Source: Atopsyche davidsoni (Eukaryota > Arthropoda > Insecta > Trichoptera > Hydrobiosidae). From it: a stretch of 64,000 nt of DNA. The notes beneath the pieces are model-generated. The model made no database searches and was not told the DNA's origin. It saw only the letters and a list, made by a program, of their open reading frames with translations. Below, in pieces: positions 54,483 through 62,749 of the stretch. Made by a program: the position numbers and the translations under genes. Every line of letters starts with the position of its first letter. Position 1 is the first letter of the stretch. The stretch is from contig JAILWY010000002.1 in assembly GCA_022113835.1 (NCBI GenBank), positions 5,992,501-6,056,500 on the forward strand, given 5' to 3'.

Positions 54483-56236
54483 CCGCTCCCTCGACCGCGG
54501 ATTCGTTTTCCGCCCACGACTTCGGCGTCCGACTTGAGCCATCATTGTCGACTGAAAATAGACTCGCGAATGTCGGTGACGAAGCTGATCAACGACGGCG
54601 CGAAAATTAGTAATCGCGAAGGTCGCGTCCGTCCGCCCCGCGGCCGTCTAGGTCGGCCGTCGGAGTGAAATCCGACAAGAGCTCGGCCGACACGTCGAGA
54701 TCGAGTCGTGCGGTTTTTACGATCCCGATCTCGGCTGCTCTAGCCTTGGTCAATATGGAACGAGGTTTCTGGCCGTAAAAACTTATTCTGCATGGGCGCA
54801 CCGAGCGGCGCGGAGTGGCCGGGGGTGCCGCGGCGCGTGCAGGCGCCCGGAGCGCAGGGGCGCGCGGGAAGGTCGCTTCCCCCCTCATAATTAATTAGCG
54901 ATTTTTGTACTCGACTTATTGGAATAATGCCGGAAATAATATTCAGTTCATTGCCTTTATTGGGCAATGGTTAAAAAAAAATTGTTCAGATATTTGTTTG
55001 GGTTTGAGTAACTTATTTTTCAAATGTATTGTTCTGTCAAAAATATTACTTTTTTCGACATGTATCCAATTTTTTGAAACACGTGAGAATTGCTAACAAG
55101 TGTTCTAGCGTTTGTCGACACTTCCTTCACGACAGAAAAATCTAGCGTGGATTTTTTACCATACGAATTCGGTTCATTGTTCCCTCTGCGGACGTTTCGT
55201 GTCGAATTCTACCCGATTCTTCGTGTTCGACTCGTATTTTTAAAATGTTAGGGTACCTCTCGATTACTTCTCGTTTTTGTTCCTCCCGACCGGTTCCGCG
55301 GCGCGAGCTCGTCCTCCGCGGGCGAGGGGCGCTCCTCGGGCGTTCCCCGCGAGCGACGTCCGGGCCGGGGGACGCCGCCAAGCATCGCTCGATGTCGCGA
55401 TCTCCAGTCGCTCGCTGCGAAACCGTCCTCGGTCGGAGATCAAGTGTCAAGGCTGACGTGGAAAAACTCGAAATCCGATCTCTGCGATCCGATTTTCTTC
55501 GGCCGCTTCGTCGATGATATCGCTTACCTTCGCTTACCCGACGAGCTCCTCGCCGGTACGCATCGCCGGCTCATCCTCGAACCTCGGCTCGGAGTGGCAG
55601 AATCGGAGCTCGCACCTCCCCTGCCGCGAATCTCACTTCTGTCTCATGCGACCTCCTCGTAATCTACCATGCCCATTCCGTTCTGTAACAACCGCCTTCC
55701 TCTCTTCCGAACATGTCTGTCGTCTTCATGCTGTTGGTATTTTGTCCTTGTAATAACATGCGGCGCCGCAGCCAGCGCGAGTGTCGAGCGCGGAGTCCGC
55801 AGACCTCGTTATCCCTGTGTTGTTTTAAATTTCAGGTGAGATGAGAGACGTAGACGGTACAGGTTGACGCGCGGGGGGTTAGAACTTTCGCGCGCGGTTA
55901 AACCTCTGAGGGGTAATTCGATCCGAACCGGAAGACCCTCGCGAGAGTGTCCCGCCGTCCGTCCGTGCAGCGCGGGGCTCCGCCGCTCGCCGCCGAACCT
56001 CAAGGTGACAGTCATCGCATCCCGGACCGGCCGGGCCGGGGGCGCTCATCCCCACGCTAATAACTCATTCCCATCGGACTCACCGGACCGCTCCTCCGAC
56101 ACGCGCCGGGAGACTGCACCCTCCCGACGCGACCGGCCTCCGTCGGAGATCGAATATCGCGTCAGTACAGTCTCAGCCGGCGATGGGCGACAGGCGATAG
56201 GATCGCGGAGCATTGACCCGAGTCGCCGGCGAAAGG

Positions 56237-56271
56237 ATCCCCGCCGACTATCCCCGCCGACTATCCCCGCG
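56237..56271. repeat. 13-bp repeat CCGCCGACTATCC x2
   Basis: Two adjacent perfect units near the right edge of the CpG-rich block, followed by the start of a third (CCGC). Confidence 0.85.
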
Positions 56272-57393
56272 GCCCGGGCCCTGTCCGGTCCCGAGTTGCA
56301 CTCGGCGTCTGCAGTAGACCTGCGCCGCGAGCCCTGAAGGTCACGACGCAGTCTCGCTTGAACCCTTGACCTCGAATCGGCCTTGAGATTTTACACTATT
56401 GCGGTACTAGACGTGGCGCCTCTGATTTATTACTTTGGATTTTTTCAAATCTTGTACTTTCCTCGTCTGAAGTTGCGTATTATTTATTATTTTTGTACGA
56501 TTTTTTATTTTACTTTTAGGAAAAAAATGTTTGAATATTTTTCATAGATTTTCCTGTATAAATATATTTTTATATGAATCGTGTGTTAATATGCCCTATA
56601 TTGAATTGAGATTGTCTTAATAAATTAAACGTAATAATTGTTATTGAGTACGACATTTAGTTACACAGTTGTAGATTTTCTTTTAAATTGAAACGTATTA
56701 GTCGTGTTGAAGAGTCGAGGTAATGTATCGGTCGCCTTGCCTGCGTGTGCACTGTGTTTTTGCGCGTGCGATCAGCAGTGTCCGGTCCGTTAGATTACAG
56801 TATCCCCCTCATTGTGACTTGTCAGCCGACTGCAATCATCCTGATGTATCATTACCCGAATTCGGATTCAGACGCATCGGTTTCCCTTTCGCCCTGGTGG
56901 CGCTCGTGTGTCTTGACATTCATCATTCGACAAAAGACTACAGAAGTACCTGTGAAGCATTTATATTTATAGAAATATATATAAATTTATGACTTCACGA
57001 ACGTTACCAGAAAGGAATAATATACCACGCTTTCTCACTTCACCGCAATAATGGATCTGTTATCACTGATACTAATTACAGTCGTATTTTATTTAATCAA
57101 TTATTCTTCGGCTATTAACTTCTAACCGCTTTAAATGAATATATTATCTGCTTCGAGTACTATGAAAACTTTACAATGATAAGCAGGTCATGTTATGTCA
57201 AAAATAAATAGGAAAATTCTTTTATCGGCTTGTAATGAATTCAGATTAATTTGTATAAAATTATACCATATGTATTTTAACGATTGTGAACAAAAACCGA
57301 TGTTAAAAGATATTTCTGATTGTCACTCGATATTTCTGTAGCATCTGGGATTGTATAGTTTATTAATGAGCGATTCCTTGACTGCAGTTGCAG

Positions 57394-57540
57394 GGGGAGA
57401 TGTCTCCTACAATTTCAAGATCCTCGTGCCCTCCGTGGCTGCCGGCGCAATCATGGGCAAGAAAGGGGAAGCTATCGGACAACTGCAGAAGACTACAGGA
57501 ACAAAGATCAAGATGTCCAAGTCGCATGACTTTTACCCGG
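57394..57540 (+). CDS. ps: pasilla exon: first half of KH1
   Basis: This exon starts after TTGCAG and ends at CCG G|GTATGT. It encodes residues 1-49, beginning [18 protein letters not shown]. It carries the first beta strand (FKILVPS), the GxxG RNA-binding loop (G22-K-K-G25) and the segment [11 protein letters not shown], which is nearly invariant in Nova/Pasilla proteins. The loop reads GKKG, where I recall GKGG in family members. The two fixed glycines are kept, so binding should be preserved. The preceding intron is phase 1. The reading frame stays open upstream of the acceptor back to 57342 and contains an in-frame ATG at 57366, so an alternative first exon starting there cannot be excluded. 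Confidence 0.95.
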
Positions 57541-57661
57541 GTATGTCGCTCACCAGAGTCATAATTACTTCTCCTTAGATATACTATTTTTCACACAACA
57601 TAATTAGCGGCCGTATCTGTCTACACTGCCTATTTTAAGTTGTTTCCTTTTACTTTTTCAG

Positions 57662-57967
57662 GGACATCGGAAAGAATATGCATAATAACGGGGACAGTTG
57701 ACGCCATCTTAGCGGCCATGGATTTTATCACTGAAAAGATAAGAGAAAAGCCCGATCTCACTAAGTCCTACACTGACCTCGATCCGAAAATACCCCAGGA
57801 GAGGGACAAGCAGATCAAAATCCTCGTTCCAAACTCCACGGCGGGCATGATCATCGGAAAGGGAGGAAATTACATCAAACAAATCAAGGAGACCACGGGC
57901 AGCTACGTACAGATCTCACAGAAAGCCAAAGACTTGTCGTTACAAGAGAGATGCATCACTGTCATCG
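57662..57967 (+). CDS. ps: pasilla exon: second half of KH1 and most of KH2
   Basis: The acceptor is CTTTTTCAG at 57661 and the donor is ATC G|GTCAGT. The exon encodes residues 50 (split glycine) to 151. It completes KH1 with SERICIITGTVDAILAAMDF and the helix ITEKIREKPDL. A short charged linker (residues 81-99, ending PQERDK) follows, then KH2 starts at QIKILVPNSTAGMIIGKGG. The KH2 loop is canonical GKGG (115-118), and the continuation GSYVQISQKAKDLSLQERC is strongly Nova-like. If the downstream intron were retained, translation would stop after about 12 more residues. The 121-bp intron before it is the shortest in the gene. Confidence 0.97.
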
Positions 57968-58285
57968 GTCAGTTGCTCTTCACCGACCTATTGGATATTA
58001 ATTAGCACTGCTTTTCAGTAGATTCTACTAAAGCCAGACACAGTGCCTGCAGAATATGTGGCATATATCCCTTGATCAATAAATATTCATTACTTTTAAT
58101 TGTTTTTAGAGCATACATAAAAGTTAAAATGAGCTGCAGGTTAATTAACTTTAATTCCCACTTGTATTCCAGTGTCTTTTCATTTAAAAGTAAATTGGAC
58201 AGAAGATTCTCTTAATACTGGTATATATCATCGGTTACATTTTTACAATAATGCCTTACATTTAAATGTTGTTTTCATATTTCAG
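57968..58285 (+). other. pasilla intron inside the KH2 coding region
   Basis: This 318-base AT-rich intron has phase 1 ends (GTCAGT...TTTCAG). No internal feature is seen. Confidence 0.85.
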
Positions 58286-58443
58286 GGGACAAGGAGTCAA
58301 ATAGGAGAGCTTGTATGATGATTCTAGCCAAAGTAGTGGACGATCCTCAATCTGGTACTTGTTCTAATGTGTCATATGCCGAGGTGACGGGTCCCGTAGC
58401 CAACTACAACCCCACTGGCTCCCCATATGCTCACAACCAACAG
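58286..58443 (+). CDS. ps: pasilla exon: end of KH2 and start of the linker
   Basis: The exon begins after TATTTCAG, finishing a split glycine, and reads GDKESNRRACMMILAKVVDD (end of KH2). It continues with DPQSGTC, NVSYAEVTGPVAN and NPTGSPYA, the conserved tail that follows KH2 in Nova proteins of flies and mammals. The chosen donor is CAACAG|GTACCA, in phase 0. A second donor, GAT|GTAAGA, lies 12 bases downstream, also in phase 0, and would add VPLD (exon end 58455). If neither is used, the frame runs on to a stop at 58579-58581, making a truncated protein lacking KH3. Confidence 0.95.
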
Positions 58444-59358
58444 GTACCATTAGATGTAAGAACCACAGTCATCTTCATTTACCATAACCCGCCTCAGCAT
58501 ACATTCCTTCTGGTGTATGAGATGTTGGCATGTTCGTTAACATTGTGTGGTTCTAATCGACTAGTGGAAGTGGCAATGTGATGCGAGGCAGCGCATTCTC
58601 TTCACTTTGGACAATATGGGTAGTATTATGCAGCCTAAACTGCCTGCTGAATTCACAATTTATATTTTATTCACCCACAAAGTCAAAAATTATGAGAATG
58701 GGCTGCCTATCGGTCAGTTGAATATTTCAAGCAGAAAATGTCACTTACATACTTTAGCATAATATACTTAGCGGTTTTGGCTTTGCTTTACAGCTGTAAT
58801 AAATTTCCAATTTTAGCATAAATATAGATCTCTTATTAACTCTTGAAAACTTCATTAGCTTTTGTCAGTGTACCTATATTTAATTTTATAGTTATTATTT
58901 ATTAATATATCTGATACTTATAATACACTAATAAATCTTCAAGATAATATAATTTGAGAATACAATTTACATGAATCTGAACAATGTTGGATGAGCTCTG
59001 CAAATGTAGATAAACTATAGTTTAACTTTAGCTTCCCTCGTCATTCATACCATTGCATATTGCAGATATTAACATATTTTATGTTTCACAGTAATTCTTG
59101 TCCAAATCCATTCCAAATTATTATTTTTCATAGTACAAATGTAACCCCATTGCGTATTTCATGAAGATTCACTTTGAAATAATTGTTAAAGTTGATTATA
59201 TCTGTCAGTAGAAATGTAAACTTACTAATCAAATAACTCGAGTCTGGCTGGAGAGGCGGGGAAGGTTATTTGACTAGTCAGTAGTGAGTTGCGCTTTGTC
59301 TGTACTGTGTATGTACGGGTGTGCACGCGCTGTCAGTAAGCACATTTCTCTCCCTCAG
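58444..59358 (+). other. pasilla intron between the KH2-end exon and the optional exon
   Basis: This AT-rich intron starts with the GTACCA donor, has a second usable donor (GTAAGA) at 58456, and holds the upstream YCAY cluster. No other coding exon is seen. Confidence 0.8.
59041..59172 (+). promoter_or_regulatory. YCAY cluster in the intron upstream of the optional exon
   Basis: Eight YCAY tetramers occur in 132 bases: 59041, 59045, 59050, 59108, 59128, 59147, 59159 and 59169 (start positions). The first three fall within 13 bases. About two are expected by chance at equal base use. Clustered YCAY is the established RNA target of Nova/Pasilla KH domains. In the known Nova splicing map, binding upstream of an exon tends to favour skipping. 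The link to this exon is inference. Confidence 0.5.
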
Positions 59359-59481
59359 ATGGCGACCTTAGCCGGTGGTCCCCCCGCCGACAGTCGGGAG
59401 TCTGCCGCTCAAGTGTGGAATAACTATTGGGTTAGGCCCCTTGTGCTTATTACAGATATCTTACAGTCCATGTTTTCAAAG
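59359..59481 (+). CDS. ps: pasilla optional (cassette) exon, 41 codons
   Basis: A strong pyrimidine-rich acceptor (ATTTCTCTCCCTCAG) precedes an in-frame ATG codon, and the exon ends TCAAAG|GTAGTG. It is phase 0 at both ends, so residues 205-245 can be included or skipped without changing the frame. The product begins MATLAGGPPADSRESAAQ and continues into a hydrophobic tryptophan-containing stretch, WNNYWVRPLVLITDILQ. I do not recall this segment in Drosophila Pasilla or in mammalian Nova, so it may be restricted to a lineage. If its donor is not used, translation stops four codons later. The flanking introns hold YCAY clusters (separate entries). Exon status is inferred from splice signals, phase and open frame. 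Confidence 0.7.
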
Positions 59482-59994
59482 GTAGTGTCCTAATGTGTAC
59501 GGAGCGCAAAAGTAAGGAAACTTCTTTAAACCCTAAGTCATCTCACTCGACTACACTCGACCACACTGGATAAGTGCATTTATGATTTGTACATTATTAC
59601 GCAAGTGCAACCCTCCTCCGTCATTGTGATGCGTACTGCCCAATACGACTACTCTTCCATCATGAGCCTCTCACTTCACGGCATGCTCTCTATAATTTGT
59701 ATCATTTCTGTGAATATCCCCGCATAGAGTACGCCCCGTTGCCAAAGATTTGATTGCCCTTGCATGTTTTTTTTTTATTATCTTTAAATTTATTTTATTC
59801 ACCGCTTCAATGAGAAAATAAAGTACACATCCCACTCGATTTGCGTTATTATATCGGACTGAAAGTTAACTATAAAAAAAGAAGTTTATTTACTCATTGC
59901 GCACGACGCCACTGGACACGGGCGGGGGCGGGGGGCACTGAGCGACTGTCGCGTGCGGGCCCGGCCGGCCTCCTGATGTGTGTTTGTTCCCAAG
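59482..59994 (+). other. pasilla intron between the optional exon and the linker exon
   Basis: The 5' half carries the downstream YCAY cluster. The 3' half has a G-rich tract (about 59921-59936, GGCGGGGGCGGGGGG) and a CpG-rich run just before the acceptor. No coding exon is seen inside. Confidence 0.8.
59538..59705 (+). promoter_or_regulatory. YCAY cluster in the intron downstream of the optional exon
   Basis: Nine YCAY tetramers occur in 168 bases, starting at 59538, 59543, 59561, 59621, 59657, 59660, 59671, 59676 and 59702. Four of them are packed into 59657-59679. About two to three are expected by chance. In the Nova splicing map, clusters just downstream of a cassette exon favour its inclusion. 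This one begins 57 bases after the exon end, so it is well placed for feedback control by Pasilla itself. Function is inferred. Confidence 0.5.
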
Positions 59995-60174
59995 GCGCAC
60001 GCGTTCAGCTCGAGCACGGCTTCCCTAAACAGCAGTGGGCTGGGGGGCGTGGGGGGGGCGGCGGGCGTGTTCCTCAACGGTGGCGCTCTTGGCTCGCTCA
60101 ACCTCACTCTCAACCTCGCCGCACCGCAGCCCGCCAACGCCACTCTCACTGCGCAGATGTTCGACCACATCAAG
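59995..60174 (+). CDS. ps: pasilla exon: Ser/Gly/Ala-rich linker
   Basis: The acceptor is TTTGTTCCCAAG and the donor is ATCAAG|GTTATA, both phase 0. Sixty residues (246-305) read AHAFSSSTASLNSS, then a glycine-rich run, GGALGSLNLTLNLAAPQ, and finally MFDHIK. Low-complexity linkers of this kind separate KH2 from KH3 throughout the family. The glycine run is encoded by a very G-rich tract (about 60033-60068). The last residues, FDHIK, start the conserved helical segment that continues in the next exon. If the downstream intron were retained, the frame would stay open to a stop at 60280-60282. Confidence 0.88.
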
Positions 60175-60704
60175 GTTATACATGCCTCTTCATACCTCAC
60201 GAAGCCCGGTGTCAGGGTCGTGTCATTGCTGCGGGATAGCAGTAACTTGCATAGTAACCAAGCACAGTTGACACCGCCCTGATACCAACTGGCTACCGTG
60301 CAGTATTAATGAACAAACTAGCACACAACAGAGGATGGACATCACTCTTAACAACAAACATAACAAAAAAAAAGGTGGATACAATTATTTGCTTTTCGTG
60401 CAGAAGCGCTTCCTAAGTGCTCAATCGGTAACATTAGTTTATAAATCCACTACCGCAAGGCGTTGCAGCTTCCGACGGATCACTTCATTCTTTTGCTTTT
60501 AGTACTGCCTCAATGTTTATTATTATTTGCTCATTACCATCTTTTCTACTGTTATTCGATGGTTATTCTACTCTTTGAATTTGAGGTCTGTTCAGAACTC
60601 TGCATAAGTATTTTGATTCTTCATTAGGTCGCCAAGAACCAATCCTCACTCACTTTATGAGAGTCAGTGCAAATATTATAACACGTGACGTGTCATGTGA
60701 ATAG
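60175..60704 (+). other. pasilla intron between the linker exon and the LRSAGY exon
   Basis: This 530-base intron is non-coding after the short read-through frame that stops at 60282. It includes an A11 run at about 60364. Nothing else is recognised. Confidence 0.8.
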
Positions 60705-60915
60705 GTGACGCTGCGGAGTGCTGGCTACAACGAGACGAGCATCGGGGAGATTTGCGCGGCATTGGGGCTATTAGCCAAGCACGGCGTTTTGGGCTTGGGT
60801 TTGGCCGCACTGCCGCCTGCAGCCTCGCTTCCATCTGCACTGCCCTACTACCCCATGGCTTCTGACCAGGCAGCCTCTGCCAGCGTCTTCGGCCCCATCG
60901 GCCCTGTCAGCCTCG
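60705..60915 (+). CDS. ps: pasilla exon: conserved LRSAGY...GVLGLGL segment
   Basis: The exon encodes residues 306-375 plus one base of a glycine codon. It opens VTLRSAGYNETSIGEICAA and continues LGLLAKHGVLGLGL, the short conserved helix-rich block found between KH2 and KH3 of Nova proteins. The rest is a proline/alanine-rich spacer ending FGPIGPVSLG. The acceptor (GTGAATAG) has a poor pyrimidine tract, yet the joined peptide HIK|VTLRSAGY fits the family well, so the junction is trusted. The donor is CTCG|GTAATT. A weak acceptor on a constitutive-looking exon suggests that an enhancer helps define it. Confidence 0.92.
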
Positions 60916-62169
60916 GTAATTAAGCAAACTGACTCTTCTCATTGTATTCATCATGTCCTTTCATATTTCATTCCCTGTTCACAACTATTATGAGATAAAA
61001 ATATTGCACGGCTATAAGAAACTTGTGCTATAAAAATAAAACATTCAGCAATTAATTTTTAAAGTACTATAGAATCTTCTCTCTTGTAAAAGTATGCAAA
61101 GAGCCATTATGCTTCTTCTCGGGTGGTTGATGCTAGTTATTGTTTTTGTCTGTATAGTGTAAATATTATCAAATATATTCACAATAAATTATTGTAAACT
61201 TGAACTAAGGTTTTTAATTTCAAAACCAATCTTCCCTGATAAATTTTAAGCTATCTCCCTAGATTCCGAAAATGCTCAAGATAATCGTTCTGGCTCTAAA
61301 AATTCCAATTCCTCTAAAATTTCATTCACATTTTTAATAAACCTTATTTTTGCTACATTTTATATAGGATTACTGGAAAAATCTTCTAATATACCTGTTA
61401 ATTAAAAAATATACCACTTTACAGCAGATTCACAAATAAATACAAATAATCTAAAATCAAATATCCACATTATGTTTCAGATGATTAAATCATATTCAAT
61501 TAAATTGGATTCTACATAGTTTGGCACCCTCAATGTATTTTGTCTGGCCTCTCACGGCAGGCCTGACTTTGGTCAGAGATCCATTGTAGCTAGGCTATTA
61601 ATTTCTCTAGTTAACATAATATATCATAGGGTAATTTTTTGAGTATGAATAATTGAAATTCTTATGTTAAATTAAATCGAAAATTAGTTGATACATGTAT
61701 CGAAATTCAGGGAAACCTACTTAACCTGATTGAGTATAATTTGGCTTGCAAGTTTACAATGTCTCGTGTGTCTTGTTTCCAATACACTTAACATTGCTGT
61801 TAAATCTTGATAGCTCTCAAAGGTCACTTTTGCTCAAGATGTTTCTATGGTTATTGATTATTAATTTTTTTCTGTCTTAGAAGAACAGCAAAAATCTTTA
61901 TGCTGCATGTAATTGTTTTACAAATGTGTGAAATGAAAAATACATATTTTTGTGAGGGCAACTTGACAATTTGAAGATTGGCTTGGTGATGTTGTACAGC
62001 TCAAATCCACAGTTATTAGGCACTAGTACTTTTCATGTATCTGTCTAAAATCTTGTATTATTTTGGTTAAGTAATCACCTGTACAATGGAATTGCAGATC
62101 CAAAACAATGCAATTGCGGAGAAAGAATAGTATTTGTTTTAGCTTTAATTAGATGCACATGTTTGGCAG
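60916..62169 (+). other. pasilla intron before the KH3 spacer exon
   Basis: This is the longest intron of the 3' half (1,254 bases) and is strongly AT-rich. No exon, repeat or RNA gene is recognised in it. Confidence 0.8.
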
Positions 62170-62400
62170 GTAATACGTCACCAACGACACGGAGCTCACT
62201 GGAACGGTTCAACACAGACATTGCCTTCGAGCAGTTCCGCCAGCCTGCCGTGGCGCCCATCTCCCTCAATAACAACTCCTTCGGCTTAGGCGGCGGCCAA
62301 GGGCTCATGACCCTTTCCAAGAGCCCTACCCCTGGAGACCTTGTTGCCAAGGATACTAAGAATGTGGAAATCGCCGAAGTCATCGTTGGGGCCATTCTAG
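62170..62400 (+). CDS. ps: pasilla exon: spacer and first strand of KH3
   Basis: The exon begins after TTTGGCAG, completing a glycine, and ends GCCATTCTAG|GTAAAA. Residues 377-452 start NTSPTTRSSLERFNTDIAF, a Ser/Thr-rich spacer, and continue through LGGGQGLMTLSKSPTPGD. They end with DTKNVEIAEVIVGAIL, the start of KH3 with its first beta strand. The intron then splits the KH3 GxxG loop exactly at its first glycine. An antisense open frame at 62075-62410 is only a shadow of this exon. Confidence 0.95.
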
Positions 62401-62528
62401 GTAAAATCAAACAGCTCTTATTTTTACTATTTCTAAAGTCTTACCTCATGTGTCCTTACATTGAGTGTTTTGTTGATAATTATTGTTTTAATCCTGTAAA
62501 ATATTGTAGCACAGTTGGATTTTTACAG

Positions 62529-62749
62529 GACCCGGCGGCCGCAATCTCATGGAAATCCAGCACCGCTCAGGCGCAGTCGTCCAGATAAGCAAGAAGGGTT
62601 CTTTTGCCCCTGGCACGCGCAACCGCATCGTCACCATCAGCGGCTCTCCCAGCGCTATCAATGATGCGCATTATTATATACAAGTGCGCGTAAGCGAGGA
62701 GGAGGCCAAGCGTTCTCGTCACAACACCCTCTCCGGCATCATGCAGTAG
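62529..62749 (+). CDS. ps: pasilla last coding exon: KH3 and C terminus
   Basis: The acceptor is GGATTTTTACAG and the exon completes a glycine codon. Residues 454-525 hold the KH3 loop (G453-P-G-G456), the strand VVQISKKGSFAPGTRNR and IVTISGSPSAINDAHYYI, then a charged tail, VSEEEAKRSRHNTLSGIMQ, before the TAG stop at 62747-62749. KH3 gives Nova proteins much of their YCAY specificity. The segment QISKKG...PGTRNR is one of the best conserved stretches of the family, which fixes frame and identity. The protein ends about 12 residues after the KH3-proximal charged helix, a normal length for insect Pasilla. Confidence 0.97.

Larger units (their letters stand above)
54280..56345. promoter_or_regulatory. 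2-kb CpG-rich block upstream of the KH1 exon
   Basis: This region is dense in CG dinucleotides and rich in G+C, in sharp contrast to the AT-rich sequence after 56400 and around 54900-55200. It ends about 1 kb before the KH1 exon. CpG-rich blocks of this size often mark promoters or enhancers, and an internal promoter would suit a gene with several N termini. I see no clear TATA or initiator arrangement. It also holds the (GAGGGC)n and 13-bp repeats listed separately. The regulatory role is inference only. Confidence 0.3.
47083..57393 (+). other. large intron upstream of KH1 (if the exon at 46999 is real)
   Basis: These 10.3 kb contain no convincing exon. They hold CpG-rich blocks at about 47380-47740, 47960-48080, 48280-48370 and 54280-56340, several short tandem repeats, and AT-rich DNA between 49370 and 51500. 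Long open frames such as 47477-48085 and 55864-56337 lie in CpG-rich DNA and show no domain, no splice support and atypical arginine/serine/proline-rich composition. Confidence 0.6.
57394..62749 (+). other. ps: pasilla / Nova gene, readable coding span (8 exons)
   Basis: This span covers the gene from the first exon placed with certainty to its stop codon. Nova/Pasilla proteins are nuclear RNA-binding proteins with three KH domains. They bind YCAY clusters in pre-mRNA and control alternative splicing. Eight exons are seen: 57394-57540, 57662-57967, 58286-58443, 59359-59481 (optional), 59995-60174, 60705-60915, 62170-62400 and 62529-62749. All seven introns are GT-AG, and the phases run 1,1,0,0,0,1,1 without conflict. 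Residues are numbered here from the glycine codon split at the 57394 junction: KH1 about 6-77, KH2 about 100-170, linker 176-440, KH3 about 441-513, total 525. The order KH1-KH2-long spacer-KH3 is the family hallmark. The protein begins upstream, possibly through the exon at 46999-47082. Family identity is very secure; the exact N terminus is unknown. Confidence 0.96.

Noticed and set aside
55864..56337. 157-codon open frame on +
   Set aside because: It is an Arg/Ser/Pro-rich translation of a CpG-rich block without domain or conserved motif.
59886..60200. 104-codon minus-strand frame
   Set aside because: It is the antisense shadow of the glycine-rich linker exon and its GC-rich upstream intron.
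62075..62410. 111-codon minus-strand frame
   Set aside because: It is the antisense shadow of a pasilla exon.
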